64,000 nt of DNA from AP-15 sp963785565 (GTDB lineage: Bacteria > Pseudomonadota > Alphaproteobacteria > ATCC43930 > CGMCC-115725): positions 62,001 through 126,000 of the forward strand of contig CAWAVV010000013.1 of NCBI GenBank assembly GCA_963785565.1, in the 5' to 3' direction. Within the stretch, counting starts at the first letter, position 1, and each line of letters starts with the position of its first letter. Positions 1 to 9,337 of this stretch are shown piece by piece. The position numbers and the translations under genes are program-made. The notes below the pieces were generated by a model. It did no database searches. It saw nothing but the letters and a program-made list of their open reading frames with translations, and had not been told where the DNA came from.

Positions 1-1
1 G

Positions 2-346
2 ATCGCCAAGGAGCCGATCAGCCTCGAAACCCCGATCGGCGACGAAGAGGATTCGCACCTCGGCGACTTCATCGAGGACAAGAATGCGGTGTTGCCCCTG
101 GATGCGGCAATTCAGGCCAATCTGCGCGAGACGACGACGCGCGTGCTCGCCTCGCTGACCGCGCGCGAAGAGCGCGTGTTGCGCATGCGCTTTGGCATCG
201 GCATGAATACCGACCACACGCTCGAAGAGGTCGGCCAGCAATTCTCGGTGACCCGTGAGCGCATCCGCCAAATCGAGGCCAAGGCGTTGCGCAAATTGAA
301 GCATCCGAGCCGCTCGCGCAAATTGCGCAGCTTTTTGGATACCTGA
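2..346 (+). CDS. rpoD: RNA polymerase primary sigma factor RpoD, C-terminal part (5' truncated by window)
   Basis: Reading from base 2 gives 114 residues that end a housekeeping sigma-70 factor. The visible part covers the end of region 3 and all of region 4. The run LTAREERVLRMRFGIG followed by TLEEVGQQFSVTRERIRQIE is the region 4.1/4.2 helix-turn-helix that reads the -35 element, and the tail LRKLKHPSRSRKLRSFLD is typical of group 1 sigma factors. The protein binds core RNA polymerase and directs most vegetative transcription. The stop is TGA at 344-346, followed by a stem-loop. The N-terminal regions 1 and 2 lie upstream of the window. Family assignment is very secure from these motifs. 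Confidence 0.96.
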   Translation: MAKEPISLETPIGDEEDSHLGDFIEDKNAVLPLDAAIQANLRETTTRVLASLTAREERVLRMRFGIGMNTDHTLEEVGQQFSVTRERIRQIEAKALRKLKHPSRSRKLRSFLDT

Positions 347-367
347 GGCCGCGCTCGGTCATCGGAT

Positions 368-394
368 GCTTCGTTTTGCCCACAAAGACGAAGC
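368..394 (+). terminator. stem-loop 22 bases after rpoD
   Basis: GCTTCGTTTT (368-377) pairs with AAGACGAAGC (385-394) through ten pairs, including one G-T, around a 7-base loop. It lies just behind the rpoD stop, so it may be the transcript end. No clear U tract follows, so a factor-independent terminator is only possible. Confidence 0.45.
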
Positions 395-400
395 GGGATC

Positions 401-440
401 CGTCATTGTTAGGAGCCAAGCGACGAAGCAATCTCGTCGC
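401..440. repeat. REP-like palindromic repeat
   Basis: The motif CGTCATTG...GAGC.AAGCGACGAAGCAATCT is the kind of extragenic palindrome scattered through many alphaproteobacterial chromosomes. A diverged relative (TTGTCATTGCCCG...AAGCGAAGCAATCTCC) lies at 25825-25854 in this window, which supports a dispersed repeat rather than a unique sequence. Confidence 0.55.
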
Positions 441-445
441 TGCGA

Positions 446-519
446 GGGCCCGTAGTTCAGCTCGTTAGAACACGCCGCGTATAACGGTGCTGTCGCAGGT
501 TCGAGTCCTGTTGGGCCTC
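446..519 (+). tRNA. degenerate tRNA-Ile-like copy (possible pseudo-tRNA, anticodon position reads TAT)
   Basis: This is a full-length cloverleaf nearly identical to the tRNA at 6169-6245, with about 7 differences in 74 bases. The acceptor arms GGGCCCG/TGGGCCT pair with G-T wobbles at both ends; the D arm GTTC/GAAC and the T arm GCAGG/CCTGT close. The anticodon loop is CGTATAA instead of CTCATAA. The invariant U33 is therefore G and the anticodon would be UAU rather than CAU. No CCA is encoded (TCCGCC follows). Loss of U33 and CCA argue for a decayed duplicate, although processing without encoded CCA is possible. Confidence 0.7.
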
Positions 520-527
520 CGCCCGTC

Positions 528-3500
528 TTAAGCCCCGCCGCGCAACAATAAAAAGATGCTCGGCATTATCAGCAGCACGAGTGGGAGCTGCACGACCAGA
601 CCGGATATGATTGCGACAGCGAGAGGTTGCTGCATCGACGAGCCCTGGCCGATCGCGAGGGCGAGCGGCAGAAGCGTCAGAATTGCCGCGAACGTCGTCA
701 TGGCGATCGGCCGCATTCGGTTTTGTCCGGCTTCGACCAGCGCGACCTGAACAGGTCGTCCCGCCGCCAGATCGAAAAATTCCGAGAAGAAAAAGATCGC
801 AACCTCGGTAACGATGCCGACGATCATCGTCATGCCCATCATTGCCGTGATGTTGAGCTCGATTCCCGTCACCCAGAGGCCGATGAAGACCGCGCATACC
901 GCCAGGAGCGGCATCACCAGGACCGCGATCGCTGTAGCAAAGCTTTCGTAGAGAAACAGGAGCAGCACGAAAACGGCGGCAATGGCAGCCCCGAACACCC
1001 CGGCGAGGCCGCGAAAGGCAATCTGCTGTTGCGCATAAGCGCCCCCGAGCTCGAACCGCACCGAATTGGGCACAAGGGTGGAACTCTCCAGAGATTTCCG
1101 AACATCCGCCGCGACCGAGCCGAGATCGCGGCCTTCTATTCTCGCGGTTACGGCCACCATCCGCTGCAGGTTCTCGCGGGCGATTTCAGGCTCCCCACTT
1201 ACCGGGACGAGCTTGGCGATCCGCTTCAGCGGAAAAAGGTGTCCGTCGGGCGCGCGAACCATGAAGTTGGCGAGGTCGCGATCTGTGGCTCGCGCAGCGG
1301 GAGGCGACCAGATCCGAACGCCGATTTGCTTTACCGACGTCGGAACCCGGGTGGCAACCCGGCCGTGGAGGTAGTCGTTGAGCAGACGGGTCGCCTCGGT
1401 CGGGTCGATACCCTCGATCGAGGCCTTCACCTGGCTGATCTCGACATTCAGGGAGTTGCCCGCCGGGTTGATGCCGTCGCGCACATCGACCACGCCCGGA
1501 ACCTTGCCGATCGCGGCGGCGACGTTGTGCGCCGTGTCCAGCAGAACCTTCGGGTCATCAGTGAACAGCTTGACCTCGATCGGTTGCGGCACGGCAGTCA
1601 GGTCGCCGATCAAATCCTCCATCAGCTGCGCCATCTCGAGGCTGAGACCCGGCACCTCCCGAAGGATCTCGGCGCGGACCTCTGCCATGATTGCATCGAT
1701 CGGCCGGCGTCGTCCGGATTTGAGGCGGACGAAAAAGTCGCCCTGGTTGGTTTCGGCGAGGTCGCCGCCGAGGCCGATCCCGGTACGGCGCGACCATGTC
1801 GCGACTTCGGGCGTTCCCTTCAGGATAGTCTCCACTTGACGGATCAGCCGATCGGTCTCGGACAATGCTGTTCCGGGCGGGCTGCGGTAGTCGATAATGA
1901 AACCGCCCTCGTCCATTGCCGGCATGAAGCCGGAGCCGACTTCCCCGTATGCGACGTAACCGAGGACGAGAAGCGGGATCGTACCGGCGACGGCAAGGAT
2001 CGGCCGTGTCAGAAGACGGCGGACGAGCGCCCGGTATCGCTCAAAGATCCATCGGGAAAGCGGTCCGACATCTTCGCGCAGCATCTCCTTTCCGGTAACG
2101 AGCCGCTCGGCCGCGAGCGGCACTGCGAGCCGCGTGATTGCGAAGGAGAAGATCAGGCTCGACGCCACGGTCAGCGACAGCGGGCCGAAAAAACCGCCGG
2201 TCACCCCGCCGAGAAAAGCCAGCGGCAAGAAGACCACCACGGTGGCGGCGCTCGATCCGGCCAGGGGCTTGCCGAACTCGGCCGCCGCGGCCAGCACGCT
2301 CTGTCCAGCAGGCCCAGCCTGCCGAACACGGCGAACGATATGCTCGATCATCACGATCGCATCATCGATGATCAGCCCGACCGCCGCCGCCATGCCGCCG
2401 AGGGTCATGATGTTGAAGCTCATGCCAAGCACATAGAGCAGCACGATCGTGGCGGACAAGGAGGCCGGAACGACGAGAAGAGCGATCAGCGTGACTTTCC
2501 AGCTGCGCAGAAACACCAGCAATACGAGGGCGGCAAGCACAGCGCCGATCAGGATCGCGTCGCGCACGGATGCCGCCGAGGCGGTCACGAGCTCGCTCTG
2601 ATCGTACCAGTTGGAAATCGAGATGCCGGGCGGCAGCCTCGACCGCATCTCGCCGAGCCGCGTCTTCACGTCGCGAGCGATCGCTACGCTGTTGCCGCCG
2701 GGTTGCTGGTAGACATTGATCAAAACGGCATCGCGGCCGTCGGCGGTGACGCGAATCCATTGAGGAGAGGTCGAGCGCCGCACAGTGGCGACGTCGTCGA
2801 CGGTGACAACACTGTTGGAGAGGGTCTTGACGACGGTGTTCCGAAGCCGGTCGACGCCGTTCAAAATCTCGTTCGAGACGACGAGAAACAGCTTGTAATG
2901 GTCCTCGAGCCGACCGACTGCGCGCAACACATTCGCCGAAGCGACGGCGTTGGCGACATCGTCGAAGGTCAACCCATAGGCCACCAGCTGCGCCGAGTTC
3001 ACCAGAACCTGGTACTCCTCGTCGAGTCCGCCGGTGACGCCGATCCGAGCGACGCCGGGAACCCCGGTCAGCACGGGCCTCAGCTGAAACAGCGCAATAT
3101 CCCGCAGCGTCGTCAGCGACACCGTCTGCGAGGTCAGGCTATAGGCGATGATCGGAAAGACGGTCGGGTCCATACGCCGCACCGTCGAGGTCGTGCCGGG
3201 CGGCAGTTGCGGCATGACCTGGTTGATCGCAGCGTCCACCTGAAGCAACGCCGCAACCATGTCGGCGCCCCACTCGAAGGTTGCGGAGATCTCGGCCACC
3301 CCGCGGGTCGTCGCCGAGCGCACATTGGTCAGCCGCGGAATTCCGTGGAGGGCCTGCTCCACCGGCGTCGTGACCTGCAGCTCCATCTGTTCGGCGGGCC
3401 GGTCGCCGGCGTCGAGCGAGATCCTGACACGGGGGAACTGGATATTGGGGAACAAGGCCACCGGCAGGGAGTACGCGGCTACGATGCCCGCCGCCACCGG

Positions 3501-3569
3501 CAACAGCAGCAGGACGAGCAGCGACTTCCTGTGCCGTGCGATCCATTCGGTCAGCGTGGAGGAATTCAT
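528..3569 (-). CDS. RND efflux transporter permease subunit
   Basis: The 1013-residue product has the size and pattern of an inner-membrane RND pump. It has a first transmembrane helix at about residues 15-35, a large periplasmic porter domain, a helix bundle with GLIIDDAIVMIEHI at about residues 400-415 (the conserved Asp pair of the proton relay in TM4), a second porter domain, and a C-terminal helix bundle ending LPLVLLIMPSIFLLLRGGA. It would drive proton-coupled export with the adaptor and outer-membrane channel encoded just upstream. The start overlaps the adaptor stop by 4 bases (ATGA), so the two are translationally coupled. The substrate is not evident. The early porter sequence is closer to the HME/CzcA-like branch than to AcrB. 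Confidence 0.93.
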   Translation of the reverse strand: MNSSTLTEWIARHRKSLLVLLLLPVAAGIVAAYSLPVALFPNIQFPRVRISLDAGDRPAEQMELQVTTPVEQALHGIPRLTNVRSATTRGVAEISATFEWGADMVAALLQVDAAINQVMPQLPPGTTSTVRRMDPTVFPIIAYSLTSQTVSLTTLRDIALFQLRPVLTGVPGVARIGVTGGLDEEYQVLVNSAQLVAYGLTFDDVANAVASANVLRAVGRLEDHYKLFLVVSNEILNGVDRLRNTVVKTLSNSVVTVDDVATVRRSTSPQWIRVTADGRDAVLINVYQQPGGNSVAIARDVKTRLGEMRSRLPPGISISNWYDQSELVTASAASVRDAILIGAVLAALVLLVFLRSWKVTLIALLVVPASLSATIVLLYVLGMSFNIMTLGGMAAAVGLIIDDAIVMIEHIVRRVRQAGPAGQSVLAAAAEFGKPLAGSSAATVVVFLPLAFLGGVTGGFFGPLSLTVASSLIFSFAITRLAVPLAAERLVTGKEMLREDVGPLSRWIFERYRALVRRLLTRPILAVAGTIPLLVLGYVAYGEVGSGFMPAMDEGGFIIDYRSPPGTALSETDRLIRQVETILKGTPEVATWSRRTGIGLGGDLAETNQGDFFVRLKSGRRRPIDAIMAEVRAEILREVPGLSLEMAQLMEDLIGDLTAVPQPIEVKLFTDDPKVLLDTAHNVAAAIGKVPGVVDVRDGINPAGNSLNVEISQVKASIEGIDPTEATRLLNDYLHGRVATRVPTSVKQIGVRIWSPPAARATDRDLANFMVRAPDGHLFPLKRIAKLVPVSGEPEIARENLQRMVAVTARIEGRDLGSVAADVRKSLESSTLVPNSVRFELGGAYAQQQIAFRGLAGVFGAAIAAVFVLLLFLYESFATAIAVLVMPLLAVCAVFIGLWVTGIELNITAMMGMTMIVGIVTEVAIFFFSEFFDLAAGRPVQVALVEAGQNRMRPIAMTTFAAILTLLPLALAIGQGSSMQQPLAVAIISGLVVQLPLVLLIMPSIFLLLRGGA

Positions 3570-4603
3570 TTCGGCCCACCCTCGCGGATGGCCATGCCGT
3601 CCTGCAATTCGTAATTTCCCAGCGTCACGACCTGACGGCTGGGGTCGATGCGGCCGATGATCTCGGTGTACGCATCCGTCTCGATCCCGGTCATGACGGG
3701 TACGCGCTCCGCTGCGTTTCCAGTCATTTGGAAGACATAGTCGCCTTTGGCGTCGCGCAGCACGGCGTCGCGCGGGACCACCCAGCCGGTATGCTGCTCC
3801 AACACGATTTGGACCGACACAACCGTGCCCGGGACCAGCTGCGGCGGCGGGTGGGAAACTTCAACCCAGGCGTCGACCCGCTTTGTTGCGGTGTTTATGG
3901 CGCCGGTGACGCCCCGCACAACCGCATGGAGCCGCAATTCGGGGGCGTAAACCGGCACCACCTCCGCCGTCATGCCCGCCTGCACACGGGCCGCATCTTC
4001 GGGCTCAAGGCTCACGGTGACTTGCACGCGATCGGTGCGCGCCAGCTTTAGTACTGTGGTATTGGGCTGCACCCGATCGCCGAGCCCGGCGACAAGCGCG
4101 GCAACGTAGCCGCTGAACGGGGCGGTTACGACCTCGGTTTGTCGGTCATTGCCGAGCTTTCGCTGGGCATCGAGAGCGACCGCAGCATCTTCGACCGCCT
4201 TCTGGGCGACGGTGAGCTGCGCGTTGGTCGCGAGGTGCTGGGCGAGAAGGGTTTTGGTGCGCGCCAGGTCGCGCTCGGCGAAATTCAGGGTTGCGGCCGC
4301 AGCCTGGTAGCTGAGTGTCGCCGCAGGATCGATGGCCAGCTCGAGCAAAGCCTGGCCGGCTTTGACCACTTCCCCGGATCGAACGCGGAGCAGAATGATC
4401 TGACCGGCATGAAGAAAGCTGATCCCGACCACAGCATCGTCACTTGTCGTCACGACGCCATAGCCGCCCACCATGCTCTTCAGCACTTGTTGACGAGGCG
4501 TCGCCGTTTCGACCTGGACGCTTCGCGCCGCTGGTGGTTCTGCGCGGCTTGCGGCCGATATCAGCAGCAACCCGATCGTTGCCAGGCTACCGACGCGCAT
4601 CAT
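3566..4603 (-). CDS. RND efflux periplasmic adaptor (membrane fusion protein)
   Basis: A 345-residue protein with an N-terminal signal peptide (MMRVGSLATIGLLLISAASRA). The HlyD/RND adaptor layout follows: a lipoyl half-motif (GQIILLRVRSGEVVKAGQALLEL), an alpha-hairpin of about 70 residues, the second lipoyl half (VVTAPFSGYVAALVAGLGDRV), and beta-barrel and membrane-proximal domains (VQVTVSLEPEDAARVQAGM). It bridges the RND pump and the outer-membrane channel in the periplasm. It overlaps the pump gene downstream by 4 bases and the channel gene upstream by 17 bases, giving one tight operon. The ATGATG at the start gives two equivalent start codons. Confidence 0.92.
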   Translation of the reverse strand: MMRVGSLATIGLLLISAASRAEPPAARSVQVETATPRQQVLKSMVGGYGVVTTSDDAVVGISFLHAGQIILLRVRSGEVVKAGQALLELAIDPAATLSYQAAAATLNFAERDLARTKTLLAQHLATNAQLTVAQKAVEDAAVALDAQRKLGNDRQTEVVTAPFSGYVAALVAGLGDRVQPNTTVLKLARTDRVQVTVSLEPEDAARVQAGMTAEVVPVYAPELRLHAVVRGVTGAINTATKRVDAWVEVSHPPPQLVPGTVVSVQIVLEQHTGWVVPRDAVLRDAKGDYVFQMTGNAAERVPVMTGIETDAYTEIIGRIDPSRQVVTLGNYELQDGMAIREGGPK

Positions 4604-5963
4604 TGGACGGCAAGAGGACTGGCGCGAGCGTCGGAAGGTCGCTGCCGATCAACGTCTGCAAAACGATGCGTTGCTCGAGGAGCGCCGCTTCCAGCTTGAT
4701 CGACTCGATTTCCTTGGCGAAGAGAGAGGCTTGCAGATCGACGTAGCTCCGCTCGTCGAGGTTGCCCGCCGCATATGCGCGGTCCGCGACTGCTGCCGCA
4801 TCGCGCAGCTGCCGCACGCCGGCAAGGCTCGCCCGATGCTGCGCTTCAATGAGATCGATCTCGGTGACCAGGCGGGCGGCGGCGGCATATGAGGCATCCA
4901 ATCGCGCCTGATATTCGTCATGCAGCCGTTGCCGCGTGGCCCGTCCGATAGCGATGTTGCCCTGGTTGCGGTCGAAGATCGGCAGACTAATCGTGAACGA
5001 AGGACCTGACGTATATACAGGTGTCGTGTCGCTCGTATAATTAGGTGCGATATTAAGTTTGGGAAATTGTTCGATGATCGCTTGGCGAAACTTCTGCTCC
5101 TCTGCTTCATATCCCGCCGCGAGGGCCAGGAGATCCGGTCGCCGCCGAGCCAACTGAGGCAATATAGTCTTCAACTTCGCCGCATCGATCGCCGGGACCG
5201 ACATCGTCTGCGCCAGCCGAAGCTGCACCTCGGGTGCCAGGCCGAGCAGCGCGTCGAGGTCGTGCCGGTTCTTCAAAATCTGTTGATCCAGGTCGTTGAG
5301 CTGGGTTTCGACCGCCTGCAACCCGGACAAATCGCTTACCACCGCCGGTAGTGTCTCATTCCCTTGCTGCATGGCCACGTTGGACCGTCGGTAGCGATCG
5401 CTGAAAAGTTGCCGGCTCTCTGCGGTCACCGCGCGCTGACGATCGAGAGCGACTGCTCTGGTGAAGAGCGTGCGAGCCTGGCTCACGATCTGCCATTCCT
5501 GCCACAGCAGGTTCAGGCGGACACTGCGCTCGTTCGCCGCGGCGGCCAGCCGGCGGGCGGAGCGCGTCAAGAGCGGCACGATGTCCTCGGCGAGGGTTGC
5601 ACTCACCGAGTTGGCGGTGGCTCCCGCCCCGCTGATGAGAAATCCGTAGCTGAACGAGAGCGCCGGGTCCGGCAATAAGCCGGCGGCAAATGCCTGAGCG
5701 CCTGCGACACCGACCAGATCGCGAGCAGCCTTCAGGTCCGGGTTGTTGACGACGGCGATCATCGCAACCTCGTCCATATCCAGCGGCCGAATCGGATCGA
5801 AAGAATGCGTGCGGAGTTCCGGAAGCGGCAGATCGGACGGTGCAATTGTAAGCGCGGAAATGTCCGACAGAAGATCGGGCCGTTCGCCGAGCGGCGCCGG
5901 CTTGTAAGCTTGGCATGCGGTCAGAACGGCGCTCGCCAGGCAAATCGGGGCTGCACGTCGCAC
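4587..5963 (-). CDS. RND efflux outer-membrane factor, TolC-like lipoprotein
   Basis: TolC/OprM-type channel made of two long alpha-helical/beta repeats, rich in Ala-Arg-Gln helices, with the recurring pattern of outer-membrane factors (for example ARRRPDLLALAAGYEAEEQKFRQA before a beta strand). A GTG start at 5963 gives a short hydrophobic signal with the lipobox LTAC, so the mature protein would be lipidated. The open frame extends to a TTG at 6041, but that adds a charged stretch in front of the signal, so the GTG is preferred. It is the first gene of a three-gene minus-strand operon (channel, adaptor, pump). No regulator gene is adjacent. The substrate is unknown. Confidence 0.9.
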   Translation of the reverse strand: MRRAAPICLASAVLTACQAYKPAPLGERPDLLSDISALTIAPSDLPLPELRTHSFDPIRPLDMDEVAMIAVVNNPDLKAARDLVGVAGAQAFAAGLLPDPALSFSYGFLISGAGATANSVSATLAEDIVPLLTRSARRLAAAANERSVRLNLLWQEWQIVSQARTLFTRAVALDRQRAVTAESRQLFSDRYRRSNVAMQQGNETLPAVVSDLSGLQAVETQLNDLDQQILKNRHDLDALLGLAPEVQLRLAQTMSVPAIDAAKLKTILPQLARRRPDLLALAAGYEAEEQKFRQAIIEQFPKLNIAPNYTSDTTPVYTSGPSFTISLPIFDRNQGNIAIGRATRQRLHDEYQARLDASYAAAARLVTEIDLIEAQHRASLAGVRQLRDAAAVADRAYAAGNLDERSYVDLQASLFAKEIESIKLEAALLEQRIVLQTLIGSDLPTLAPVLLPSNDARR

Positions 5964-6168
5964 AGGGATGTCCCGCCGGTGTCGAGTGAGGGCGCAGGCT
6001 TCGCCCGCTTCGACCTTATAAGCCCGAGATGCTGAAGCCAATGAAGGACGGCAAATGCCACGAAGCGTTCACCAGGACTTTGGTGCCTCCGCTTGCCGGT
6101 CGATGCGATGCCGCTCCACGCCGCCGATGGCGACGGCACCTCCCGTCTGTCGTATTCTGCCCGCTGGC

Positions 6169-6245
6169 GGGCCCGTAGTTCAGCTGGTTAGAACACGCCG
6201 CTCATAACGGTGTTGTCGCAGGTTCGAATCCTGCCGGGCCTACCA
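6169..6245 (+). tRNA. tRNA-Ile2 (CAU anticodon; could be called tRNA-Met)
   Basis: A 77-base cloverleaf: acceptor GGGCCCG/CGGGCCT, D arm GTTC/GAAC, anticodon stem CGCCG/CGGTG with loop CTCATAA, T arm GCAGG/CCTGC, then A73 and encoded CCA. The CAU anticodon together with a G-rich acceptor of GGGCCCG type resembles the alphaproteobacterial isoleucine tRNA whose C34 is modified to lysidine by TilS to read AUA. Elongator tRNA-Met cannot be excluded from sequence alone. Confidence 0.9.
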
Positions 6246-6250
6246 ATCCG

Positions 6251-9200
6251 TCACGACACCTGTTCGAGTTCCCTTGTCCTCACCGACTGCGCGGCGGCGA
6301 GGTGGTTCTTGGCCAGCACGGTATAGACCGCCGGCAGCACGAACAGCGTGAACAAAGTCCCGATCGACATGCCGGCGACAACGACGACGCCGATCGAAAA
6401 ACGGCTCGCCGCCCCCGCCCCGCTCGCGGTCAACAGCGGCACAAGCCCGACCACCATCGCCGCCGTCGTCATCAGGATCGGGCGCAGCCGCACCCGCGCT
6501 GCCTGCTCGATCGCGCGCCGCCGGTCGAGCTGGTCGCTGACCTGCAGCTCATTGGCGAACGCGACCATCAAAATGCCATGCTTGCTGATCAGCCCGATCA
6601 AGGTGACCAGCCCGACCTGGGTGTAGATGTTCATCGTCGCCAGGCCGAAGAACAGCGGCATCATCGCGCCGCAGATCGACATCGGCACGCTGACCAGGAT
6701 CACCAGCGGATCGCGCAGGCTTTCGAACAGCGCCGCCAGCACCAGGTAGATGATAATCAGCGCAAAGACGAAAGTGATCGCGAGCTGATTGCCCTCGCGC
6801 ACATAGAGCCGGGTATCCGACAGATAGTCGTGGCTGAAACCGGCCGGCAGGTTCTTCACCTGGCTTTCCAGGAAATCGACCGCCTGACCGGTTGTCACCC
6901 CCGGCATCGGCACCGCCTGGAAGGTCGCGGAATTCAGCTGATTATACTGCGTCAACGCATTGGGCTCGGTGCCCATTTCGAGGCTGACGAGGTTGGACAA
7001 TGGCACCGGCTGGCCTGCAGCGGATTTGACATAGTAGCGCGTCAAGGTCGCCTGGTTCAGGCGATCGGCCCGCGGTACTTGCGGGATCACCTCGTAGGAC
7101 CGGCCGCCGAGATTGAAACGATTGACATAGTTCTCACCAACCAGCAGCGCCAAGGTGTCGCCGATCGACTGCATCGTGACCCCGAGCTCGTTGGCCTTGG
7201 AGCGATCGATCTTGACGTGGATCACCGGTTGATTGAAGTCGAGATCGCTGTCGACAACGATAAACATGCCGCTCTTGCGCGCCGCGTCCTTGATCTTCTC
7301 CATTTGCAGATAGATCGATTTGAAGTCGGCGGGCGAATAGATCACCATCTGGATCGGCAACCCGCCGATCGTCGCCGGCAGGGGCGGCAAGTTGAAGACG
7401 AAGGCGCGCAGTCCTTCGACGGCATTCACCTTCTGCTGAACCAGCGGCTTCAATTGCTGGGACGAGCGGGCCCGCTCGTCCCAGGGCTTCAGGATAACCC
7501 CGGCGATGCCCTGGTTTGGCCCGAATCGGCCGTTGACGATAAAACGCAAAAAAGTCTCGGGAAACGAGGCCAAGGCGTGGTCCAGCTTGGCGTCATAGGA
7601 ATCGGCGTAATCGAGATTGGCGTATTGCGGCGACTTGGTCAGCGCGAACAGCACGCCCTGGTCCTCTTCGGGCGCGAGTTCGGATTTGGTGTTCGTATAC
7701 ATGAAAATGATGCTGACAAAGACTGCGGCGGCAAACAGCGCGGTCACCGGACGGTAATCGAGCGAGCGTTCGAGACGGCGGCCGTACCAGCCGGCGAGGC
7801 GCGAAAAGGCACGGTCGATCACCCGCACAAAGCGGCCGTGCAGCATCTCGCGGCTCAACAACAGCGAACACATCATCGGTGACAACGTCACCGCGACGAC
7901 CCCCGAGATGATCACCGCGCCGGCCAAGGTGAAGGCGAATTCGCGAAACAGGGCGCCGGTAACCCCGCCGAGAAAGCCGATCGGGGCGTAGACGGCAGCC
8001 AAGGTCAGAGTCATCGAGATAACCGGGCTGGCGATCTCCCTGGCGCCGATCAGCGCCGCTTGCGCCGGGGTGCGCCCTTGTTCGATATGGCGGTAGACGT
8101 TTTCGACAACCACGATCGCGTCGTCGACGACGAGCCCGATCGCCAGCACCATAGCCAGCAATGTCAACAGGTTCAGACTGAAGCCCAGGGCCGCCATGAT
8201 CATCCCGGCGCCGACCAAGGACAGCGGGATCGTGACGATCGGGATCACCACCGAGCGCAAGCTGCCGAGGAACAGGAAGATAACCACGACGACAATGACA
8301 ACGGCCGAGCTTAGCGAAAACTCGACCTCGTCGATCGAGGCCTGGATGAATTTGGTCGAGTCGTAGGCTACCTGCATTTCCATCGATGGCGGCAGGTTGC
8401 GCTGGATCTCGGGCAACAGCGCGCGCACGCCCTTGACCAGGGTAAGCGGGTTGCCCGACGGGGTCGCCTGGATGCCGATGAACACGGCGTGCTTGCCGTT
8501 CATCATGACGTTCGAAGTCCAGCTCTGCGCCGAGAGATCGACGGTGGCGATATCTCCCATCCGCACTAGGGCGCCGCTCTTGGCCTTGACGACCATATTC
8601 TTGAACTGCGCGACATCGGTCAGCCCGGTGTTGGCGCTGACGTTGGTGACCGTGAAATAACCCTTCGCTTGGCCGGGCGCCGATTGGTAGTTGTTGGCCT
8701 GGATTGCCGCGGCCACGTCGTCGGCCGAGATTCCGCGCGCCGCCATCCGCGCCGGATCGAGCCACAGCCTCATGGCAAAGACCTGGCCGCCGAGGATATC
8801 GGCAGAGGCGACGCCGTCGACGGTGTCGAACAATGGCTGAACTACCCGGGTCAAATAATCCGAAATCGCGGCGCTCGATATCTCGTTACTCGAAAAACCG
8901 ATATACATGACCGCCGTGGTCTGGCCCGTTGCCTTGACGATGACGGGATCTTGCGAGCCGGTCGGCAGCAGGTACTTGACCTGCTGAACCTTGGCCATGA
9001 CCTCGGTCAATGCCTTGTCCGGATCGAAGTCGAGAATGATGTAGGCGGTGATCGTACTGGTGCCCTGAACCGACGAGGAAATCAGGTAGTCGACCCCCTC
9101 CGCCGTCGCCACCGCCTGGGCCATCGGTGTGGTGATAAAGCCCTGCATCAGATCAGGTGAGGCGCCAGGATAGATCGTGGTGATCGTGATCGTCGTGTTG

Positions 9201-9322
9201 GACAGCTTGGGGTACTGCCGGATCGGCAGCCCCAGCATCGCACGCAGCCCGATCAGCAGGATCAACAGGCTGACGACCAGCGCCAAAACCGGCCGGCGGA
9301 TGAAAATGTCGGTGAACGACAT
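6251..9322 (-). CDS. AcrB/MexB-type (HAE1) RND multidrug efflux permease
   Basis: The 1023-residue product begins MSFTDIFIRRPVLALVVSLL, typical of HAE1 pumps. It carries the TM4 proton-relay motif GLVVDDAIVVVENVYRHIE at about residues 400-420, two periplasmic loops after TM1 and TM7, and the C-terminal repeat with GHIGLISKHGILMV-like sequence. It would expel hydrophobic drugs or detergents from the periplasm and inner leaflet. The start codon is 15 bases after the adaptor stop. No outer-membrane factor follows; instead the intact tRNA-Ile lies just beyond its stop, so it may borrow the TolC-like protein encoded at 4587-5963. Confidence 0.94.
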   Translation of the reverse strand: MSFTDIFIRRPVLALVVSLLILLIGLRAMLGLPIRQYPKLSNTTITITTIYPGASPDLMQGFITTPMAQAVATAEGVDYLISSSVQGTSTITAYIILDFDPDKALTEVMAKVQQVKYLLPTGSQDPVIVKATGQTTAVMYIGFSSNEISSAAISDYLTRVVQPLFDTVDGVASADILGGQVFAMRLWLDPARMAARGISADDVAAAIQANNYQSAPGQAKGYFTVTNVSANTGLTDVAQFKNMVVKAKSGALVRMGDIATVDLSAQSWTSNVMMNGKHAVFIGIQATPSGNPLTLVKGVRALLPEIQRNLPPSMEMQVAYDSTKFIQASIDEVEFSLSSAVVIVVVVIFLFLGSLRSVVIPIVTIPLSLVGAGMIMAALGFSLNLLTLLAMVLAIGLVVDDAIVVVENVYRHIEQGRTPAQAALIGAREIASPVISMTLTLAAVYAPIGFLGGVTGALFREFAFTLAGAVIISGVVAVTLSPMMCSLLLSREMLHGRFVRVIDRAFSRLAGWYGRRLERSLDYRPVTALFAAAVFVSIIFMYTNTKSELAPEEDQGVLFALTKSPQYANLDYADSYDAKLDHALASFPETFLRFIVNGRFGPNQGIAGVILKPWDERARSSQQLKPLVQQKVNAVEGLRAFVFNLPPLPATIGGLPIQMVIYSPADFKSIYLQMEKIKDAARKSGMFIVVDSDLDFNQPVIHVKIDRSKANELGVTMQSIGDTLALLVGENYVNRFNLGGRSYEVIPQVPRADRLNQATLTRYYVKSAAGQPVPLSNLVSLEMGTEPNALTQYNQLNSATFQAVPMPGVTTGQAVDFLESQVKNLPAGFSHDYLSDTRLYVREGNQLAITFVFALIIIYLVLAALFESLRDPLVILVSVPMSICGAMMPLFFGLATMNIYTQVGLVTLIGLISKHGILMVAFANELQVSDQLDRRRAIEQAARVRLRPILMTTAAMVVGLVPLLTASGAGAASRFSIGVVVVAGMSIGTLFTLFVLPAVYTVLAKNHLAAAQSVRTRELEQVS

Positions 9323-9337
9323 CCCAGCCTCCCGGTG

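Noticed and set aside
627..3614. 995-codon plus-strand open frame opposite the first RND pump
   Set aside because: It is the exact antisense of a well-supported RND gene and shows His/Arg/Asp-rich nonsense composition, as expected for a mirror frame in GC-rich DNA.
446..6245. Classical integrative island with att sites at the two tRNA-Ile copies
   Set aside because: No integrase lies between them, and the copies are whole diverged tRNAs rather than a short 3'-end duplication. Kept only as a possible insertion or duplication.
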